Shown here piece after piece: positions 18,710 to 28,957 of a stretch of DNA of 64,000 bases. The position numbers and the translations under genes are program-made. Position 1 is the stretch's first letter; every line of letters begins with the position of its first letter. The stretch is from Acerihabitans arboris (lineage in GTDB: Bacteria > Pseudomonadota > Gammaproteobacteria > Enterobacterales > Enterobacteriaceae), in NCBI RefSeq assembly GCF_010131535.1, contig NZ_WUBS01000005.1:124001-188000 (forward strand). The letters run 5' to 3'. The notes under the pieces are model-generated. The model did no database searches, was not told the origin of the DNA, and saw only the letters and a program-made list of their open reading frames with translations.

Positions 18710-20719
18710 ATGAGTAAAGCGTTTAAACTGCAATCAAGCTTCAAGCCGTCCGGCGACCAGCCGGAGGCGATACGTCGTCTGGAAGAGGGATTGCTGGACG
18801 GCCTGGCCCATCAAACGCTGCTGGGGGTGACCGGTTCGGGTAAAACCTTTACCGTGGCCAATGTCATTGCCGACCTGAACCGGCCCACCATGGTGCTGGC
18901 GCCCAACAAGACGCTGGCGGCGCAGCTGTATGGCGAAATGAAGGCCTTTTTCCCGGATAACGCGGTTGAATATTTTGTCTCGTATTACGACTATTACCAG
19001 CCGGAAGCCTATGTTCCCAGTTCGGATACCTTTATCGAGAAGGACGCCTCGGTAAACGAACATATCGAGCAGATGCGGTTATCGGCCACCAAGGCCCTGC
19101 TGGAGCGGCGCGACGTCATCGTGGTGGCGTCGGTGTCCGCCATCTACGGCCTGGGCGATCCGGACGCCTACCTGAAGATGATGCTGCACCTGACGCGCGG
19201 CATGATCATCGATCAGCGTTCGATCCTGCGTCGTCTGTCCGAATTGCAGTACACCCGCAACGACCAGGCCTTCCAGCGCGGCACCTTCCGGGTGCGCGGC
19301 GAGGTTATCGATATTTTCCCGGCCGAATCCGACGAAATCGCGCTGCGGGTCGAGCTGTTTGATGACGAGGTCGAGCGCCTGTCGCTGTTCGATCCGCTGA
19401 CCGGCCAGGTGGATCAGGTGGTTCCCCGTTATACCATCTATCCGAAGACCCACTATGTTACGCCGCGTGAACGCCTGCTGCAGGCCATGGAAGACATCAA
19501 GGTCGAACTGGCGGATCGCCGCAAGAACCTGCTGGAGAACAACAAGCTGCTGGAAGAACAGCGCCTGTCGCAGCGCACGCAGTTTGACCTGGAAATGATG
19601 AATGAGCTGGGGTACTGCTCGGGCATAGAAAACTACTCGCGCTTTCTTTCCGGGCGCGGGCCCGGCGAGCCGCCGCCGACCCTGTTCGATTACCTGCCGG
19701 CCGACGGGCTGTTAATCGTCGATGAATCCCATGTCACCATACCGCAGATCGGCGGCATGTACCGCGGCGACCGCGCCCGCAAGGAAACCCTGGTGGAGTA
19801 TGGCTTCCGGCTGCCCTCCGCGCTGGACAACCGGCCGATGAAGTTCGAGGAGTTCGCCGCGCTGGCGCCGCAGACTATCTACGTATCGGCGACGCCGGGC
19901 AAATATGAACTGGAAATGTGCGGCGGCGAGGTGGTCGATCAGCTGGTCCGGCCGACCGGGTTGCTCGATCCGCTGATAGAAGTGCGCCCGGTCACCACCC
20001 AGGTGGACGATCTGTTATCGGAGATCCGCAAACGGGTGCTGATCAACGAGCGGGTGCTGGTCACGACGCTGACCAAACGCATGGCGGAAGATTTAACCGA
20101 ATACCTCGAGGAGCACGGCGAGCGCGTACGCTACCTGCACTCGGATATCGAAACCGTGGAGCGTGTTGAGATCATCCGCGATTTGCGCTTGGGTGAATTT
20201 GATGTGCTGGTGGGCATCAACCTGCTGCGCGAGGGACTGGATATGCCGGAAGTGTCGCTGGTCGCCATCCTGGATGCCGACAAAGAAGGTTTCCTGCGCT
20301 CCGAGCGGTCGCTAATCCAGACCATCGGCCGCGCCGCGCGTAACCTCAACGGCAAGGCTATTCTCTATGGCGATAAAATCACCCCGTCCATGGCCCGCGC
20401 TATCGACGAGACCGAACGGCGGCGCGTCAAGCAGCACGCCTACAACCAGGAGCACGGCATTATCCCCCAGGCGTTGAATAAGTCGGTGGCGGATATCATG
20501 GAGCTGGGCCAGTCGCCGGCCCACGCCAAGCAGAAAAAACGCAAGGCGATGGAAGCGGCCGCCCATTATGGCGATATGACGCCCAAGGCGGTGGATAAAA
20601 AAATCAGCGAGCTGGAAGCGAAGATGCAGGCCCATGCGCAAAACCTGGAGTTCGAGCAGGCGGCCAGCGTGCGCGACGAAATCCACGCGCTGCGCGAGCA
20701 TTTTATCGCCATCTCGTGA
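18710..20719 (+). CDS. uvrB: UvrB, excinuclease ABC subunit B
   Basis: 669 residues from ATG 18710 ('[20 protein letters not shown]'); a 22-codon upstream extension is not part of the family. Helicase-like damage-verification subunit of nucleotide excision repair. Walker A '[15 protein letters not shown]', the beta-hairpin region '[20 protein letters not shown]', motif II '[13 protein letters not shown]', C-terminal helicase motifs ('QTIGRAARN') and the terminal UVR domain ('[18 protein letters not shown]') are present. Preceded by a LexA box, so SOS-inducible. Convergent with yvcK, 13 bases apart. Confidence 0.97.
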   Translation: MSKAFKLQSSFKPSGDQPEAIRRLEEGLLDGLAHQTLLGVTGSGKTFTVANVIADLNRPTMVLAPNKTLAAQLYGEMKAFFPDNAVEYFVSYYDYYQPEAYVPSSDTFIEKDASVNEHIEQMRLSATKALLERRDVIVVASVSAIYGLGDPDAYLKMMLHLTRGMIIDQRSILRRLSELQYTRNDQAFQRGTFRVRGEVIDIFPAESDEIALRVELFDDEVERLSLFDPLTGQVDQVVPRYTIYPKTHYVTPRERLLQAMEDIKVELADRRKNLLENNKLLEEQRLSQRTQFDLEMMNELGYCSGIENYSRFLSGRGPGEPPPTLFDYLPADGLLIVDESHVTIPQIGGMYRGDRARKETLVEYGFRLPSALDNRPMKFEEFAALAPQTIYVSATPGKYELEMCGGEVVDQLVRPTGLLDPLIEVRPVTTQVDDLLSEIRKRVLINERVLVTTLTKRMAEDLTEYLEEHGERVRYLHSDIETVERVEIIRDLRLGEFDVLVGINLLREGLDMPEVSLVAILDADKEGFLRSERSLIQTIGRAARNLNGKAILYGDKITPSMARAIDETERRRVKQHAYNQEHGIIPQALNKSVADIMELGQSPAHAKQKKRKAMEAAAHYGDMTPKAVDKKISELEAKMQAHAQNLEFEQAASVRDEIHALREHFIAIS

Positions 20720-20732
20720 GGCGCGCCGGCGT

Positions 20733-21644
20733 TCAGCCGAGCGCCTGCAGGGCGCTGTCCAGCGCCGCGCGCAGCAGCAGCCGGTCGTGATGATGCGGTA
20801 TATCGGCCGCGGCCAGCGGTTGCTGGATCAGGATCCGATCCTGGATATCGCCGGCGTTGATGGCCGGGCCTATCACCAGCGCGTCGATCATCTGCCGCCG
20901 GCCGATGGCCTGCTCCATCATCGCGATTTTTTGCGCCAGGCTCATATTGGCCGCCGCCAGGCTTAGCTCCCGCCCCAGGTTATCGATAAAAACGATGGGA
21001 GCCTGGGTCCTGCGCATGGCCTGGGCCAAATCGGGCAGCAACAGCAGCGGCATCAGGCTGGTGAGGAAACTGCCCGGGCCTATCAGGATAAGATCCGCCG
21101 CCGCGATGGCCTGCAATGCCTCGCGGGTGGCGGCGACGTTGGGGATCAGCCGCAGGCTGGCGGGGATTTCGGCCAGCCGGTCCACCGCCATCTCGCCATT
21201 GATGGTTTCACCCGCGCCGGTGACCGCCTGCAGATCCACCGCCTGTTCCGACATGGGGATCAGCAGGGCGTCCACCTTAAGCATATTGCGGATCAGGTTG
21301 ATGGCTTCCAGCGGGCGCACGCTGAGGTTATCCAGCGCTTTGAGCATCAGGTTGCCCAGGTTATGGCCGGCCAGTTCACCCTGGCCGTTAAAACGGTATT
21401 CAAACATCGCGGCGGCAATGCTGGGCTCTGAAATCAGCTGGTTCAGGCAGTTGCGGGTGTCGCCCCAGGCGATGCCGCCCTCCGACTGGCGAATACGGCC
21501 GGTGGAACCGCCGTTGTCGGTGGTGGTGACGATACCGGTCAGGCGCGAGCCCAGCGAGGAGAGGGAGGACATCACCCTGCCCAGTCCGTGCCCGCCGCCG
21601 AGCGCCACTACCCGATCGAGATCCGCCAGGGTGCGATTACGCAT
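20733..21644 (-). CDS. yvcK: YvcK/YbhK family protein (CofD-like)
   Basis: 303 residues. N-terminal '[20 protein letters not shown]', '[18 protein letters not shown]' and '[10 protein letters not shown]' are hallmark segments of the gluconeogenesis-factor YvcK/CofD family, which bind nucleotide-sugar-like ligands. In Bacillus YvcK affects cell shape and growth on gluconeogenic carbon; E. coli YbhK is uncharacterised. Located between uvrB and moaA and opposite to both, as in E. coli (there ybhK). Confidence 0.92.
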   Translation of the reverse strand: MRNRTLADLDRVVALGGGHGLGRVMSSLSSLGSRLTGIVTTTDNGGSTGRIRQSEGGIAWGDTRNCLNQLISEPSIAAAMFEYRFNGQGELAGHNLGNLMLKALDNLSVRPLEAINLIRNMLKVDALLIPMSEQAVDLQAVTGAGETINGEMAVDRLAEIPASLRLIPNVAATREALQAIAAADLILIGPGSFLTSLMPLLLLPDLAQAMRRTQAPIVFIDNLGRELSLAAANMSLAQKIAMMEQAIGRRQMIDALVIGPAINAGDIQDRILIQQPLAAADIPHHHDRLLLRAALDSALQALG

Positions 21645-22004
21645 AAATCTCCTTTAAACTACCTGATAAAGCGCCTGGGCGCGCCCCGCGCGCGCTTGCA
21701 CGCTGCGCCGGATCGCGGCAGGGCCGGCGGGAACCTTGCCTTTTCCGCGCCGGGTCCCTTGTCATGCTAACCATAGCCGATGGCGCGGCAAAAGCGAAAT
21801 GCCGGCGCCGGATTCGGATTATGGCTCGCACTATATGAGCTTGCCTGGCTCAATCCGGCGGCAAATGTGAATGATATCAACGCTATATATTTGTTTATAT
21901 AGCGAAATTTCTCTTGGTGGTCATAGCGCCAAGCATCAATTAGGGCTAGAATAATTTTCGACCAGGTTTTACCGCGCTGATGACGGCGTCGGGAAAGCCA
22001 ACTC

Positions 22005-22118
22005 CTAGCCTTTACGCCTAAGTGGCTTTTGCGAGCGATAGGGTGTTCTGGCCGTGGCGACAGCCACCAGGGTGCAGGATAGAAATGTCCGCATCTCCCG
22101 TATTTGGAAAGGTGTTTA
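22005..22118 (+). ncRNA. Moco (molybdenum cofactor) riboswitch of the moa operon
   Basis: The leader runs from CTAGCC near 22005 through the conserved 'GCCACCAGGG' (22063-22072) to 'CTCCCGTATTTGGAAAGGTG' just before the start codon. This 3' portion is nearly identical to the E. coli moaA leader, a Moco/Wco-sensing RNA motif. The pairing element at the end includes the ribosome binding site (GGAAAGG), so ligand binding should control moaA translation. The 5' boundary is approximate. The 360 bases between yvcK and the riboswitch hold no other recognised element. Confidence 0.85.
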
Positions 22119-22121
22119 ACG

Positions 22122-23108
22122 GTGCCACAGCTTATCGATGCGTTTGCGCGCAAGTTTTATTATTTGCGCCTGTCTGTCACGGACGTCTGTAACTTTCGCT
22201 GTACCTATTGTTTGCCCGACGGCTACCGGCCCAACGGCAATAGCAATAAAAGTTTCCTGTCGCTGGATGAAATCCGGCGCGTTACCCATGCTTTCGCCGA
22301 ACTGGGCACGGAGAAGGTGCGCCTGACCGGCGGCGAGCCTTCGCTAAGACGTGATTTTGTCGATATCATCGCCGCCGTGCGTTCCCATCGGCAAATTCGT
22401 ACCCTGGCGGTGACCACTAACGGTTACCGGCTGGAGCGCGATATTGCCGGCTGGCGCGACGCCGGGCTGACGGCGCTGAATGTCAGCGTCGATAGCCTTG
22501 ATCCGCGCCAGTTCCAGCTTATCACCGGCCAGGACAAGTTCCGCCAGGTGATGGCCGGCATCGACGCCGCGTTTACCGCCGGCTTCAGCAAGGTAAAAGT
22601 CAATACCGTGCTGATGCGCAACGTCAACGATATCCATCTGCACAGCTTTCTCGCCTGGATCAAAACCCGTCCCATCCAACTGCGGTTTATCGAACTGATG
22701 GAAACCGGCGACGGCGGCGATTTATTCCGCACCCGCCATATCTCCGGCGACACCATTCGCCGGCAGCTGATCCCCATGGGTTGGCAACTGCAGCCGCGGG
22801 GCCGCAGCGACGGCCCGGCGCTGGTGTTCCGCCATCCGGATTACCAGGGCGAGATCGGCCTTATCATGCCCTATGCCAAGGATTTTTGCGCCAGCTGCAA
22901 CCGGCTGCGGGTGTCCGCCACCGGCAATCTTCATCTGTGCCTGTTTGGCGAGGACGGTATCCCGCTGCGCGATCTGCTGGGCGAGGACCGGGCGCTGGAG
23001 TTATTGAAAGAACGCATTTCAGGCGGGTTGCGGCTTAAAAAGCAAACCCATTTCCTGCACGAGGGGAATACCGGCAGCACGCGTAATCTGTCGTTTATCG
23101 GCGGTTAA
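22122..23108 (+). CDS. moaA: MoaA, GTP 3',8-cyclase
   Basis: 328 residues from GTG 22122, which puts the start exactly where E. coli MoaA begins ('[16 protein letters not shown]'); a TTG six codons earlier lies inside the riboswitch helix. Radical-SAM motif C23-NFR-C27-TY-C30, '[12 protein letters not shown]', and the C-terminal cluster segment '[12 protein letters not shown]...LHLCLFG' are intact, ending in the functional GG. It makes the cyclic pyranopterin precursor from GTP. First gene of moaACDE; nine bases separate it from moaC. Confidence 0.97.
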   Translation: MPQLIDAFARKFYYLRLSVTDVCNFRCTYCLPDGYRPNGNSNKSFLSLDEIRRVTHAFAELGTEKVRLTGGEPSLRRDFVDIIAAVRSHRQIRTLAVTTNGYRLERDIAGWRDAGLTALNVSVDSLDPRQFQLITGQDKFRQVMAGIDAAFTAGFSKVKVNTVLMRNVNDIHLHSFLAWIKTRPIQLRFIELMETGDGGDLFRTRHISGDTIRRQLIPMGWQLQPRGRSDGPALVFRHPDYQGEIGLIMPYAKDFCASCNRLRVSATGNLHLCLFGEDGIPLRDLLGEDRALELLKERISGGLRLKKQTHFLHEGNTGSTRNLSFIGG

Positions 23109-23116
23109 GGAAATTT

Positions 23117-23599
23117 ATGTCATCCCTTACACATATCAATGCCAGCGGCGAAGCCCACATGGTGGATGTTTCCGCCAAGGCCGAGACGCTGCGCGAAGCC
23201 CGCGCCGAAGCCTTTGTCACCATGGCGCCGGCAACCCTGGCCATGATCGTGGACGGCCAGCATCATAAGGGCGACGTGTTCGCCACCGCCCGCATCGCGG
23301 GTATCCAGGCCGCCAAGCGGACCTGGGAACTGATCCCGCTGTGCCATCCGCTGGCGCTCAGCAAGGTCGAGGTGCATCTGACGGCGGAAATCGACCGGCA
23401 CCGGGTGCGTATCGACACTCTCTGCCGCCTGACCGGCAAGACCGGCGTGGAGATGGAAGCCCTGACCGCCGCCTCGGTGGCGGCGCTGACCATCTACGAT
23501 ATGTGCAAGGCGGTACAGAAGGATATGGTTATCGGGCCGGTCCGGCTGCTGGCTAAAAGCGGCGGCAAATCCGGTGATTTCAAGGTGGAGGCATTATGA
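23117..23599 (+). CDS. moaC: MoaC, cyclic pyranopterin monophosphate synthase
   Basis: 160 residues, family length. Contains '[20 protein letters not shown]', '[14 protein letters not shown]' and '[20 protein letters not shown]', with active-site Asp/Lys residues in the later 'MCKAVQKDM' segment. It acts after MoaA. In E. coli moaB lies between moaA and moaC; here moaC follows moaA directly. Its stop overlaps moaD by four bases (ATGA). Confidence 0.97.
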   Translation: MSSLTHINASGEAHMVDVSAKAETLREARAEAFVTMAPATLAMIVDGQHHKGDVFATARIAGIQAAKRTWELIPLCHPLALSKVEVHLTAEIDRHRVRIDTLCRLTGKTGVEMEALTAASVAALTIYDMCKAVQKDMVIGPVRLLAKSGGKSGDFKVEAL

Positions 23600-23841
23600 T
23601 TACCGTACTGTTTTTTGCCCAGGTGCGGGAACTGGTGGGCGTCGAGCGCCTGACGCTTGACGCCGGGTACGACAACGTCGAGGCCCTGCGCCAGTCGCTG
23701 GCCGGACGCGGCGGCCGCTGGTCGCGGGCGCTGGAACCCGGCACCCTGCTGTCGGCGGTGAACCAGGCGCTGGTGCCGGCGGACCATCCGCTGGCCAGCG
23801 GTGATGAAGTGGCGTTTTTCCCGCCGGTGACCGGGGGCTGA
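23596..23841 (+). CDS. moaD: MoaD, molybdopterin synthase sulfur-carrier subunit
   Basis: 81 residues, ubiquitin-fold length, ending 'FFPPVTGG': the C-terminal di-glycine is thiocarboxylated by MoeB and provides sulfur for molybdopterin. Start overlaps moaC (ATGA). Confidence 0.96.
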   Translation: MITVLFFAQVRELVGVERLTLDAGYDNVEALRQSLAGRGGRWSRALEPGTLLSAVNQALVPADHPLASGDEVAFFPPVTGG

Positions 23842-23842
23842 T

Positions 23843-24304
23843 ATGGACGACACCCGTATTTATGTCGGCCCGCAGCCCTTTGATATGGTGCGTGAATATG
23901 CCTGGCTGGCGGCCTGTCACGACGACGGCGCGGTGGTCACCTTTACCGGCAAGGTGCGCAACCGTAATCTCGGCGACGAGGTCAGTACCCTGACCCTGGA
24001 GCATTATCCCGGCATGACCGAAAAGGCCCTGGCGGATATTGTCGTCCAGGCCCGGCAGCGTTTCCCGCTGGGGCGCGTGACCGTTATCCACCGGGTCGGC
24101 GCGCTGGCGGCCGGCGAGCAGATCGTGCTGGTCGGCGTCAGCGGCGCCCATCGCGGCGCGGCCTTCGGGGCCGCCGAATTCATTATGGATTACCTGAAGA
24201 CCCGCGCGCCGTTCTGGAAGCATGAAACCACCCCCCAGGGCAGTCGCTGGGTGGATGCCCGCGAGAGCGATCGCCGGGCCGCGGAGCGCTGGCAGGTCTC
24301 CTGA
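23843..24304 (+). CDS. moaE: MoaE, molybdopterin synthase catalytic subunit
   Basis: 153 residues. 'VTFTGKVRNRNLGDEVSTL', 'LEHYPGMTEKAL', 'VIHRVGALAAGEQIVLVGVS' and 'KTRAPFWKHE' carry the catalytic lysines and arginines of MoaE. With MoaD it converts cPMP to molybdopterin. Last gene of moaACDE, one base after moaD. Confidence 0.96.
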   Translation: MDDTRIYVGPQPFDMVREYAWLAACHDDGAVVTFTGKVRNRNLGDEVSTLTLEHYPGMTEKALADIVVQARQRFPLGRVTVIHRVGALAAGEQIVLVGVSGAHRGAAFGAAEFIMDYLKTRAPFWKHETTPQGSRWVDARESDRRAAERWQVS

Positions 24305-24431
24305 ACAGGGCAACGGCGCGCGTGATTTTACCGCCGGCCTTTGATTCGGACTCCGGTTTTTGTGGTATGCTGTTTTTCAGGTGGGCCGGATCCACGGCCT
24401 GTGTTTTCCGTCTACGTTAAAGGTGACAGTC

Positions 24432-25142
24432 ATGGACCGATTTCCCCGTTCCCAGGGTTCAATAGTTGAACGCGCTGATGCCGGCATCCAGCCTTTTATG
24501 GCCCAGGTGTATGGGTGGATGACGTGCGGATTATTATTAACCGCCTTTGTCTCCTGGTTCGCCGCCCGTACCCCGGCGGTGCTGAACCTGGTCTTTTCCA
24601 GCCAGATCACGTTCTTTGGCCTGATTATCGCCCAGCTGGCGCTGGTCTTCGTGATCTCCGGCATGGTTAACCGCCTGAGCGGCACGGTGGCCACCGGGCT
24701 GTTTATGCTCTACTCCGCCCTGACCGGGCTGACGCTGGCGAGTATTTTCATCCTCTACACCGCCTCGTCCATCGCCGGCACCTTCGTGGTGGCGGGCGGC
24801 ATGTTCGGGGCGATGTCCATCTACGGCTACACCACCAAGCGTGATTTAAGCGGTTTCGGCAGCATGTTGTTTATGGCGCTGATTGGTATCGTGCTGGCGT
24901 CGGTGGTCAATATCTGGCTGAAAAGCACCGCGCTGATGTGGGCGGTGACCTATATCGGCGTGCTGGTGTTTGTCGGCCTGACCGCCTACGACACCCAGAA
25001 ACTGAAAAATATGGGCTCCCAGCTTTCCATGGACGACAAGGATCAGTTTCGTAAATATTCCATTGTCGGCGCGCTGACCCTGTATCTTGATTTTATCAAC
25101 CTGTTCCTGATGCTGCTGCGTATTTTCGGCAACCGCCGGTAA
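24432..25142 (+). CDS. ybhL: YbhL, Bax inhibitor-1 family membrane protein
   Basis: 236 residues from ATG 24432 ('MDRFPRSQGSIVERADAGIQ'), the canonical start; a longer frame upstream is not conserved. Seven hydrophobic segments and the BI-1 signature 'YDTQKLKNMG' near the C-terminus. Inner-membrane protein; bacterial BI-1 homologues act as pH-gated calcium leaks in some species, but YbhL has no settled role. Follows the moa operon as in E. coli. Confidence 0.93.
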   Translation: MDRFPRSQGSIVERADAGIQPFMAQVYGWMTCGLLLTAFVSWFAARTPAVLNLVFSSQITFFGLIIAQLALVFVISGMVNRLSGTVATGLFMLYSALTGLTLASIFILYTASSIAGTFVVAGGMFGAMSIYGYTTKRDLSGFGSMLFMALIGIVLASVVNIWLKSTALMWAVTYIGVLVFVGLTAYDTQKLKNMGSQLSMDDKDQFRKYSIVGALTLYLDFINLFLMLLRIFGNRR

Positions 25143-25327
25143 CGCCGACGCCGCCCCACGGCACGCCAGGCCAGCCAACACTGGACCCTAACCGGGCGTG
25201 TTAAAGGGAGAGCGTGCCATGGGTCGACGCGGGCATGGTTTTTCTGCCCGCTGGCGCGCCCCATGGCATCCCAGGCCCGATAACATCAAATGTTAACCCC
25301 GGCCTGTTAGTCAACGGGAGACCGCAA

Positions 25328-26317
25328 ATGGATTTATCGCTACAGCTTGCCAACTATCACCGCCTGGACCTTATCGGTCCGCCCACGCCGCTCGAATACC
25401 TGCCGCGCCTCTCCGACTATCTGGGACAGGAAATTTACATCAAACGCGACGACATCACGCCCTTGGCCATGGGCGGCAATAAATTGCGCAAGCTGGAGTT
25501 CCTCGCCGCCGACGCCCTGCGCCGGGGGGCGGATACGCTGGTCACCGCCGGGGCGATCCAATCCAATCACGTACGGCAAACGGCGGCGGTGGCGGCGAAG
25601 CTCGGCCTGCGCTGCGTGGCGCTGCTGGAAAACCCCATCGGCACCTCAGCTGAAAATTACCTCGCCAACGGCAACCGCCTGCTGCTCGATCTGTTCGACG
25701 TCGAGATCATCCTGTGCGCCGCCCTCGACGACCCCGACCGGCAGCTTGGCGATATTGCCGAACGTCTGGAAGCGCAGGGCTTTCGCCCCTATGTCGTGCC
25801 GGTAGGCGGATCCAACACGCTGGGCGCGCTCGGGTATGTCGGCTGCGCGCTGGAGATTGCCCATCAGTGCGCCGGCCAACTGGCCCCAGGCTATATTGTC
25901 ACCGCCTCCGGCAGCGGCGGCACCCATGCCGGCCTGGCGCTGGGCCTGCAGGCGCTGATGCCCGAAACCCAGCTTATCGGCGTCACGGTCTCCCGGACCG
26001 CGGACCAGCAGCGGCCGAAGGTCGTGGGACTGCAGCGGCAGTTGGCCGAGGCGCTCGGGTTTACCCCGCCGCTGGCGTCCATCCAGCTGTGGGATGACTA
26101 TTTTGCGCCGGGATACGGCGCGCCGAACGACGAAGGCCAGGACGCCATCAGGCTCCTGGCCCGGCTGGAAGGCGTCCTGCTCGATCCGGTCTATACCGGC
26201 AAGGCGATGGCCGGGCTTATCGACGGGATTGAACAAAAACGCGTCGGCCCGGCGCCGGTGATATTTGTCCATACCGGCGGCGCGCCGGCATTGTTTGCCT
26301 ATCACCCCAGCGTATAA
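25328..26317 (+). CDS. dcyD: D-cysteine desulfhydrase
   Basis: 329 residues from ATG 25328, preceded by GGGAG; an in-frame extension upstream of 38 codons is unrelated. ACC-deaminase-like PLP enzyme: '[20 protein letters not shown]' with the PLP lysine, '[20 protein letters not shown]' and '[19 protein letters not shown]'. It degrades D-cysteine to pyruvate, H2S and ammonia. In E. coli dcyD sits in the cystine-transport locus tcyJ-dcyD-tcyL-tcyN; here only the ATPase gene follows, 32 bases downstream. Confidence 0.93.
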   Translation: MDLSLQLANYHRLDLIGPPTPLEYLPRLSDYLGQEIYIKRDDITPLAMGGNKLRKLEFLAADALRRGADTLVTAGAIQSNHVRQTAAVAAKLGLRCVALLENPIGTSAENYLANGNRLLLDLFDVEIILCAALDDPDRQLGDIAERLEAQGFRPYVVPVGGSNTLGALGYVGCALEIAHQCAGQLAPGYIVTASGSGGTHAGLALGLQALMPETQLIGVTVSRTADQQRPKVVGLQRQLAEALGFTPPLASIQLWDDYFAPGYGAPNDEGQDAIRLLARLEGVLLDPVYTGKAMAGLIDGIEQKRVGPAPVIFVHTGGAPALFAYHPSV

Positions 26318-26349
26318 ATTTAAACGCGTTGACGCAATCTGGAGTCTGG

Positions 26350-27105
26350 ATGAGTACGATTGAAGTGAAGCAGCTGGTCAAGACCTTCAACGGGCAACGG
26401 GTGCTTAACGGCATCGATCTGTCGGTGAATACCGGCGACGTGCTGGCGATTGTCGGCCCCAGCGGCTCCGGCAAGACCACGTTGCTGCGCAGCATCAATC
26501 TGCTCGAGGAGCCCGACAGCGGCACTATCCAGGTGGGGTCGATTATCATTGACGGTTCCAGGCCGCTCAGCGCGCAAAAGCGGCAAATCCGCGCGCTGCG
26601 CCAGCAGGTGGGTTTTGTCTTCCAGAGCTTCAATTTATTTCCCCACCGATCGGTATTGGAAAACATTATCGAAGGGCCGGTCATCGTCAAGGGTGAACCG
26701 CGCGCCGAGGCTATCGAGCGCGCGCGGGAACTGCTGGCCAAGGTCGGGCTCAGCGGCAAGGAAGACGCTTATCCCAAACGTCTCTCCGGCGGCCAGCAGC
26801 AGCGGGTGGCCATTGCGCGCGCGCTGGCGATGCGTCCCGAGGTGATCCTGTTCGACGAGCCCACCTCGGCGCTGGACCCGGAGCTGGTGGGCGAGGTGCT
26901 CAGCACCATTCGCGCGCTGGCGGATGAGAAACGCACCATGGTGATCGTGACCCATGAAATGAGTTTTGCCCGCGACGTGGCCGATCGGGCGATATTCATG
27001 GACAACGGAATTATCACCGAACGGGGAGCGGCCAAGGCGATTTTTGCCCATCCGCAGCATGAGCGCACCAAACAATTCCTGGATAAGTTCCTTAATACCC
27101 ATTGA
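26350..27105 (+). CDS. tcyN: TcyN, cystine ABC transporter ATPase
   Basis: 251 residues from ATG 26350; 'CTGGAGTCTGG' supplies a ribosome binding site. Intact polar-amino-acid ABC ATPase: Walker A 'GPSGSGKTTLL', Q-loop 'GFVFQSFNLFPH', signature 'LSGGQQQRVAIARAL', Walker B 'VILFDEPTSALDP' and H-loop 'VIVTHEMSF'. It matches TcyN/YecC, which energises TcyJ-TcyL uptake of cystine. Neither the permease (tcyL) nor the binding protein (tcyJ) is in the window. Confidence 0.9.
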   Translation: MSTIEVKQLVKTFNGQRVLNGIDLSVNTGDVLAIVGPSGSGKTTLLRSINLLEEPDSGTIQVGSIIIDGSRPLSAQKRQIRALRQQVGFVFQSFNLFPHRSVLENIIEGPVIVKGEPRAEAIERARELLAKVGLSGKEDAYPKRLSGGQQQRVAIARALAMRPEVILFDEPTSALDPELVGEVLSTIRALADEKRTMVIVTHEMSFARDVADRAIFMDNGIITERGAAKAIFAHPQHERTKQFLDKFLNTH

Positions 27106-27141
27106 CGATTATGACGTTTTCCCTTTCTTTTCAGCAACAAA

Positions 27142-27160
27142 ACCCACCCGTGGGGTGGGT
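27142..27160. terminator. Short GC hairpin after tcyN
   Basis: ACCCACC and GGTGGGT form a perfect 7-bp stem with a 5-base loop, 37 bases past tcyN. Read on the minus strand it is followed by TTTTGTTG; on the plus strand no T-run follows. It may end tcyN transcription weakly. Confidence 0.35.
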
Positions 27161-27341
27161 AGGGCAGGGCAGATTACAGTTATTTACCTGATACCCATCC
27201 CATTTTGCCGGTAAATTTGCTACAATCCGTTCAATAGTTTTTGTCCGTTCACCATGGTAAGGCTTTGCCTCCCATCTGATTATCCCCCTGAGCGCAGACT
27301 GGACAGGCGACATCGGGGCGGATCTGGAGTTTTTCAATATT

Positions 27342-28763
27342 ATGTCATTTGATTCACTTGGCCTAAGTGCTGAGATTTTGCGTGCGTTATCCGAGAAGGG
27401 CTACGACAAGCCGACTCCGGTACAATCCCAGGCTATCCCGTTTGTACTGCAAGGCCGTGACATCATGGCCAGCGCGCAGACCGGTACCGGTAAAACCGCC
27501 GCGTTTACCCTGCCTATCCTTCAACTGCTTACCCAGAATCCGGCGGCGAAGGGCCGGCGTCCGGTACGGGCGTTGATCCTGACCCCCACCCGCGAGCTGG
27601 CCGCGCAGATTGGCGAAAACGTTGTTGAGTACAGCGCCCATCTTTCCATCCGTTCGCTGGTCGTCTTCGGCGGCGTGAGCATTAACCCGCAGATGATGAA
27701 GCTGCGCGGCGGCGTCGATGTGCTGGTGGCCACCCCGGGCCGTCTGCTGGATCTGGCGCAGCAGCGCGCCGTCGATCTGTCGGCCGTGGAAATCCTGGTG
27801 CTGGATGAAGCCGACCGCATGCTGGACATGGGCTTTATCCACGATATTCGCCGCGTAATGAAGCTGTTGCCGGCGAAAAAACAAAGCCTGCTGTTCTCAG
27901 CCACCTTCTCCGATGAAATCAAGGTGCTGGCTAATACCCTGCTGAGCAATCCGGCCGCGGTATCCGTGGCGCGCGATAATGTTACCGCCGACCAGATTGA
28001 ACAGCGCGTGCACCTGGTGGATAAGAAACGCAAGCACGAACTGCTGTCTTATATGATTGGCAAGCACGACTGGCGCCAGGTGCTGGTGTTTACCAAGACC
28101 AAACACGGCGCCAATAAATTGGCGGAAATGCTGAATAAAGACGGCATCACCTCGGCGGCAATCCATGGCAATAAAAGCCAGGGCGCGCGTACCCGGGCGC
28201 TGGCGGATTTTAAAGCGAGCCAGATTCGCGTGCTGGTGGCGACCGATATCGCCGCCCGCGGCCTGGACATCGATCTGCTGCCGCACGTGGTCAACTACGA
28301 GCTGCCGCTGATTGCCGAGGACTATGTGCACCGCATCGGCCGTACCGGCCGCGCCGCCGCCACCGGCGAGGCGTTGTCGCTGGTCTGCGTTGATGAACTC
28401 GGCCTGCTGCGCGATATCGAACGCCTGCTTAAAAAGCCGATCCAGCGCATCGCGGTGGCCGGCTATGAGCCAGACCCGACCATCAAGGCCGAACCGCTGC
28501 AAACCGGCCGCGGCAGCCGCTCGAACGGTCCTTCCCGCGGCGGTCCTTCCCGCGGCGGCCCGTCATCCGGTAACGGCGGCGGTTCCCGCGATAGCGGCAA
28601 CAGCTCGCGTGAAGGCGGTGCCCGCGACGGCCGTCCGCCGCAGCGTCGCCGCGATGGCGAAAGCGCCTCGCAGCCGGGCCGCGGGGGCGCACCGCGCCGT
28701 TCGGCCGGTGGCTCCTCCGCTTACGCGGGTTCCGGCGCGCGTGACGGCCGCGGCAAGAAGTAA
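27342..28763 (+). CDS. rhlE: RhlE, DEAD-box ATP-dependent RNA helicase
   Basis: 473 residues. Q-motif '[13 protein letters not shown]', motif I '[13 protein letters not shown]', Ia 'PTRELAAQI', II '[10 protein letters not shown]', III 'FSATF', V '[10 protein letters not shown]' and VI 'HRIGRTGR' are all present. The C-terminal ~100 residues are a low-complexity Gly/Ser/Arg tail with RGG- and SRGG-type repeats, expected to bind RNA and typical of RhlE. Role in ribosome assembly and RNA degradation. Monocistronic, with a strong terminator. Confidence 0.96.
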   Translation: MSFDSLGLSAEILRALSEKGYDKPTPVQSQAIPFVLQGRDIMASAQTGTGKTAAFTLPILQLLTQNPAAKGRRPVRALILTPTRELAAQIGENVVEYSAHLSIRSLVVFGGVSINPQMMKLRGGVDVLVATPGRLLDLAQQRAVDLSAVEILVLDEADRMLDMGFIHDIRRVMKLLPAKKQSLLFSATFSDEIKVLANTLLSNPAAVSVARDNVTADQIEQRVHLVDKKRKHELLSYMIGKHDWRQVLVFTKTKHGANKLAEMLNKDGITSAAIHGNKSQGARTRALADFKASQIRVLVATDIAARGLDIDLLPHVVNYELPLIAEDYVHRIGRTGRAAATGEALSLVCVDELGLLRDIERLLKKPIQRIAVAGYEPDPTIKAEPLQTGRGSRSNGPSRGGPSRGGPSSGNGGGSRDSGNSSREGGARDGRPPQRRRDGESASQPGRGGAPRRSAGGSSAYAGSGARDGRGKK

Positions 28764-28807
28764 GCCGCGCTAGGCGAACACCGACGGTAACCACCGCGGC
28801 GTGAAAC

Positions 28808-28863
28808 AAACTGCATCCTTGATGCCGGACAACCCGTCCGCCATCGAGCGATGCAGTTTTTTT
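28808..28863 (+). terminator. Rho-independent terminator of rhlE
   Basis: Perfect 10-bp stem AAACTGCATC / GATGCAGTTT with a 32-base loop that includes an inner CGGAC/GTCCG pairing, ending in seven T; 44 bases past the rhlE stop. Confidence 0.85.
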
Positions 28864-28957
28864 ATGCGCGCCTGCCGCCGCCGGGCAGGGCGGAAAAAGC
28901 GTTGATTTTGCCGCGTCTTTTCACCTACTATGGCGCTTCTTTCCGGCCGGGTATTTT

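Noticed and set aside
25220..25297. A 25-codon open frame with AAGGGAG before its ATG, upstream of dcyD
   Set aside because: Composition is Arg/Trp/Pro-rich without resemblance to any small protein or to the missing tcyJ; likely chance in GC-rich spacer.
28483..28809. Arg-rich minus-strand frame opposite the rhlE tail
   Set aside because: A shadow of the Gly/Arg-rich rhlE repeat region.
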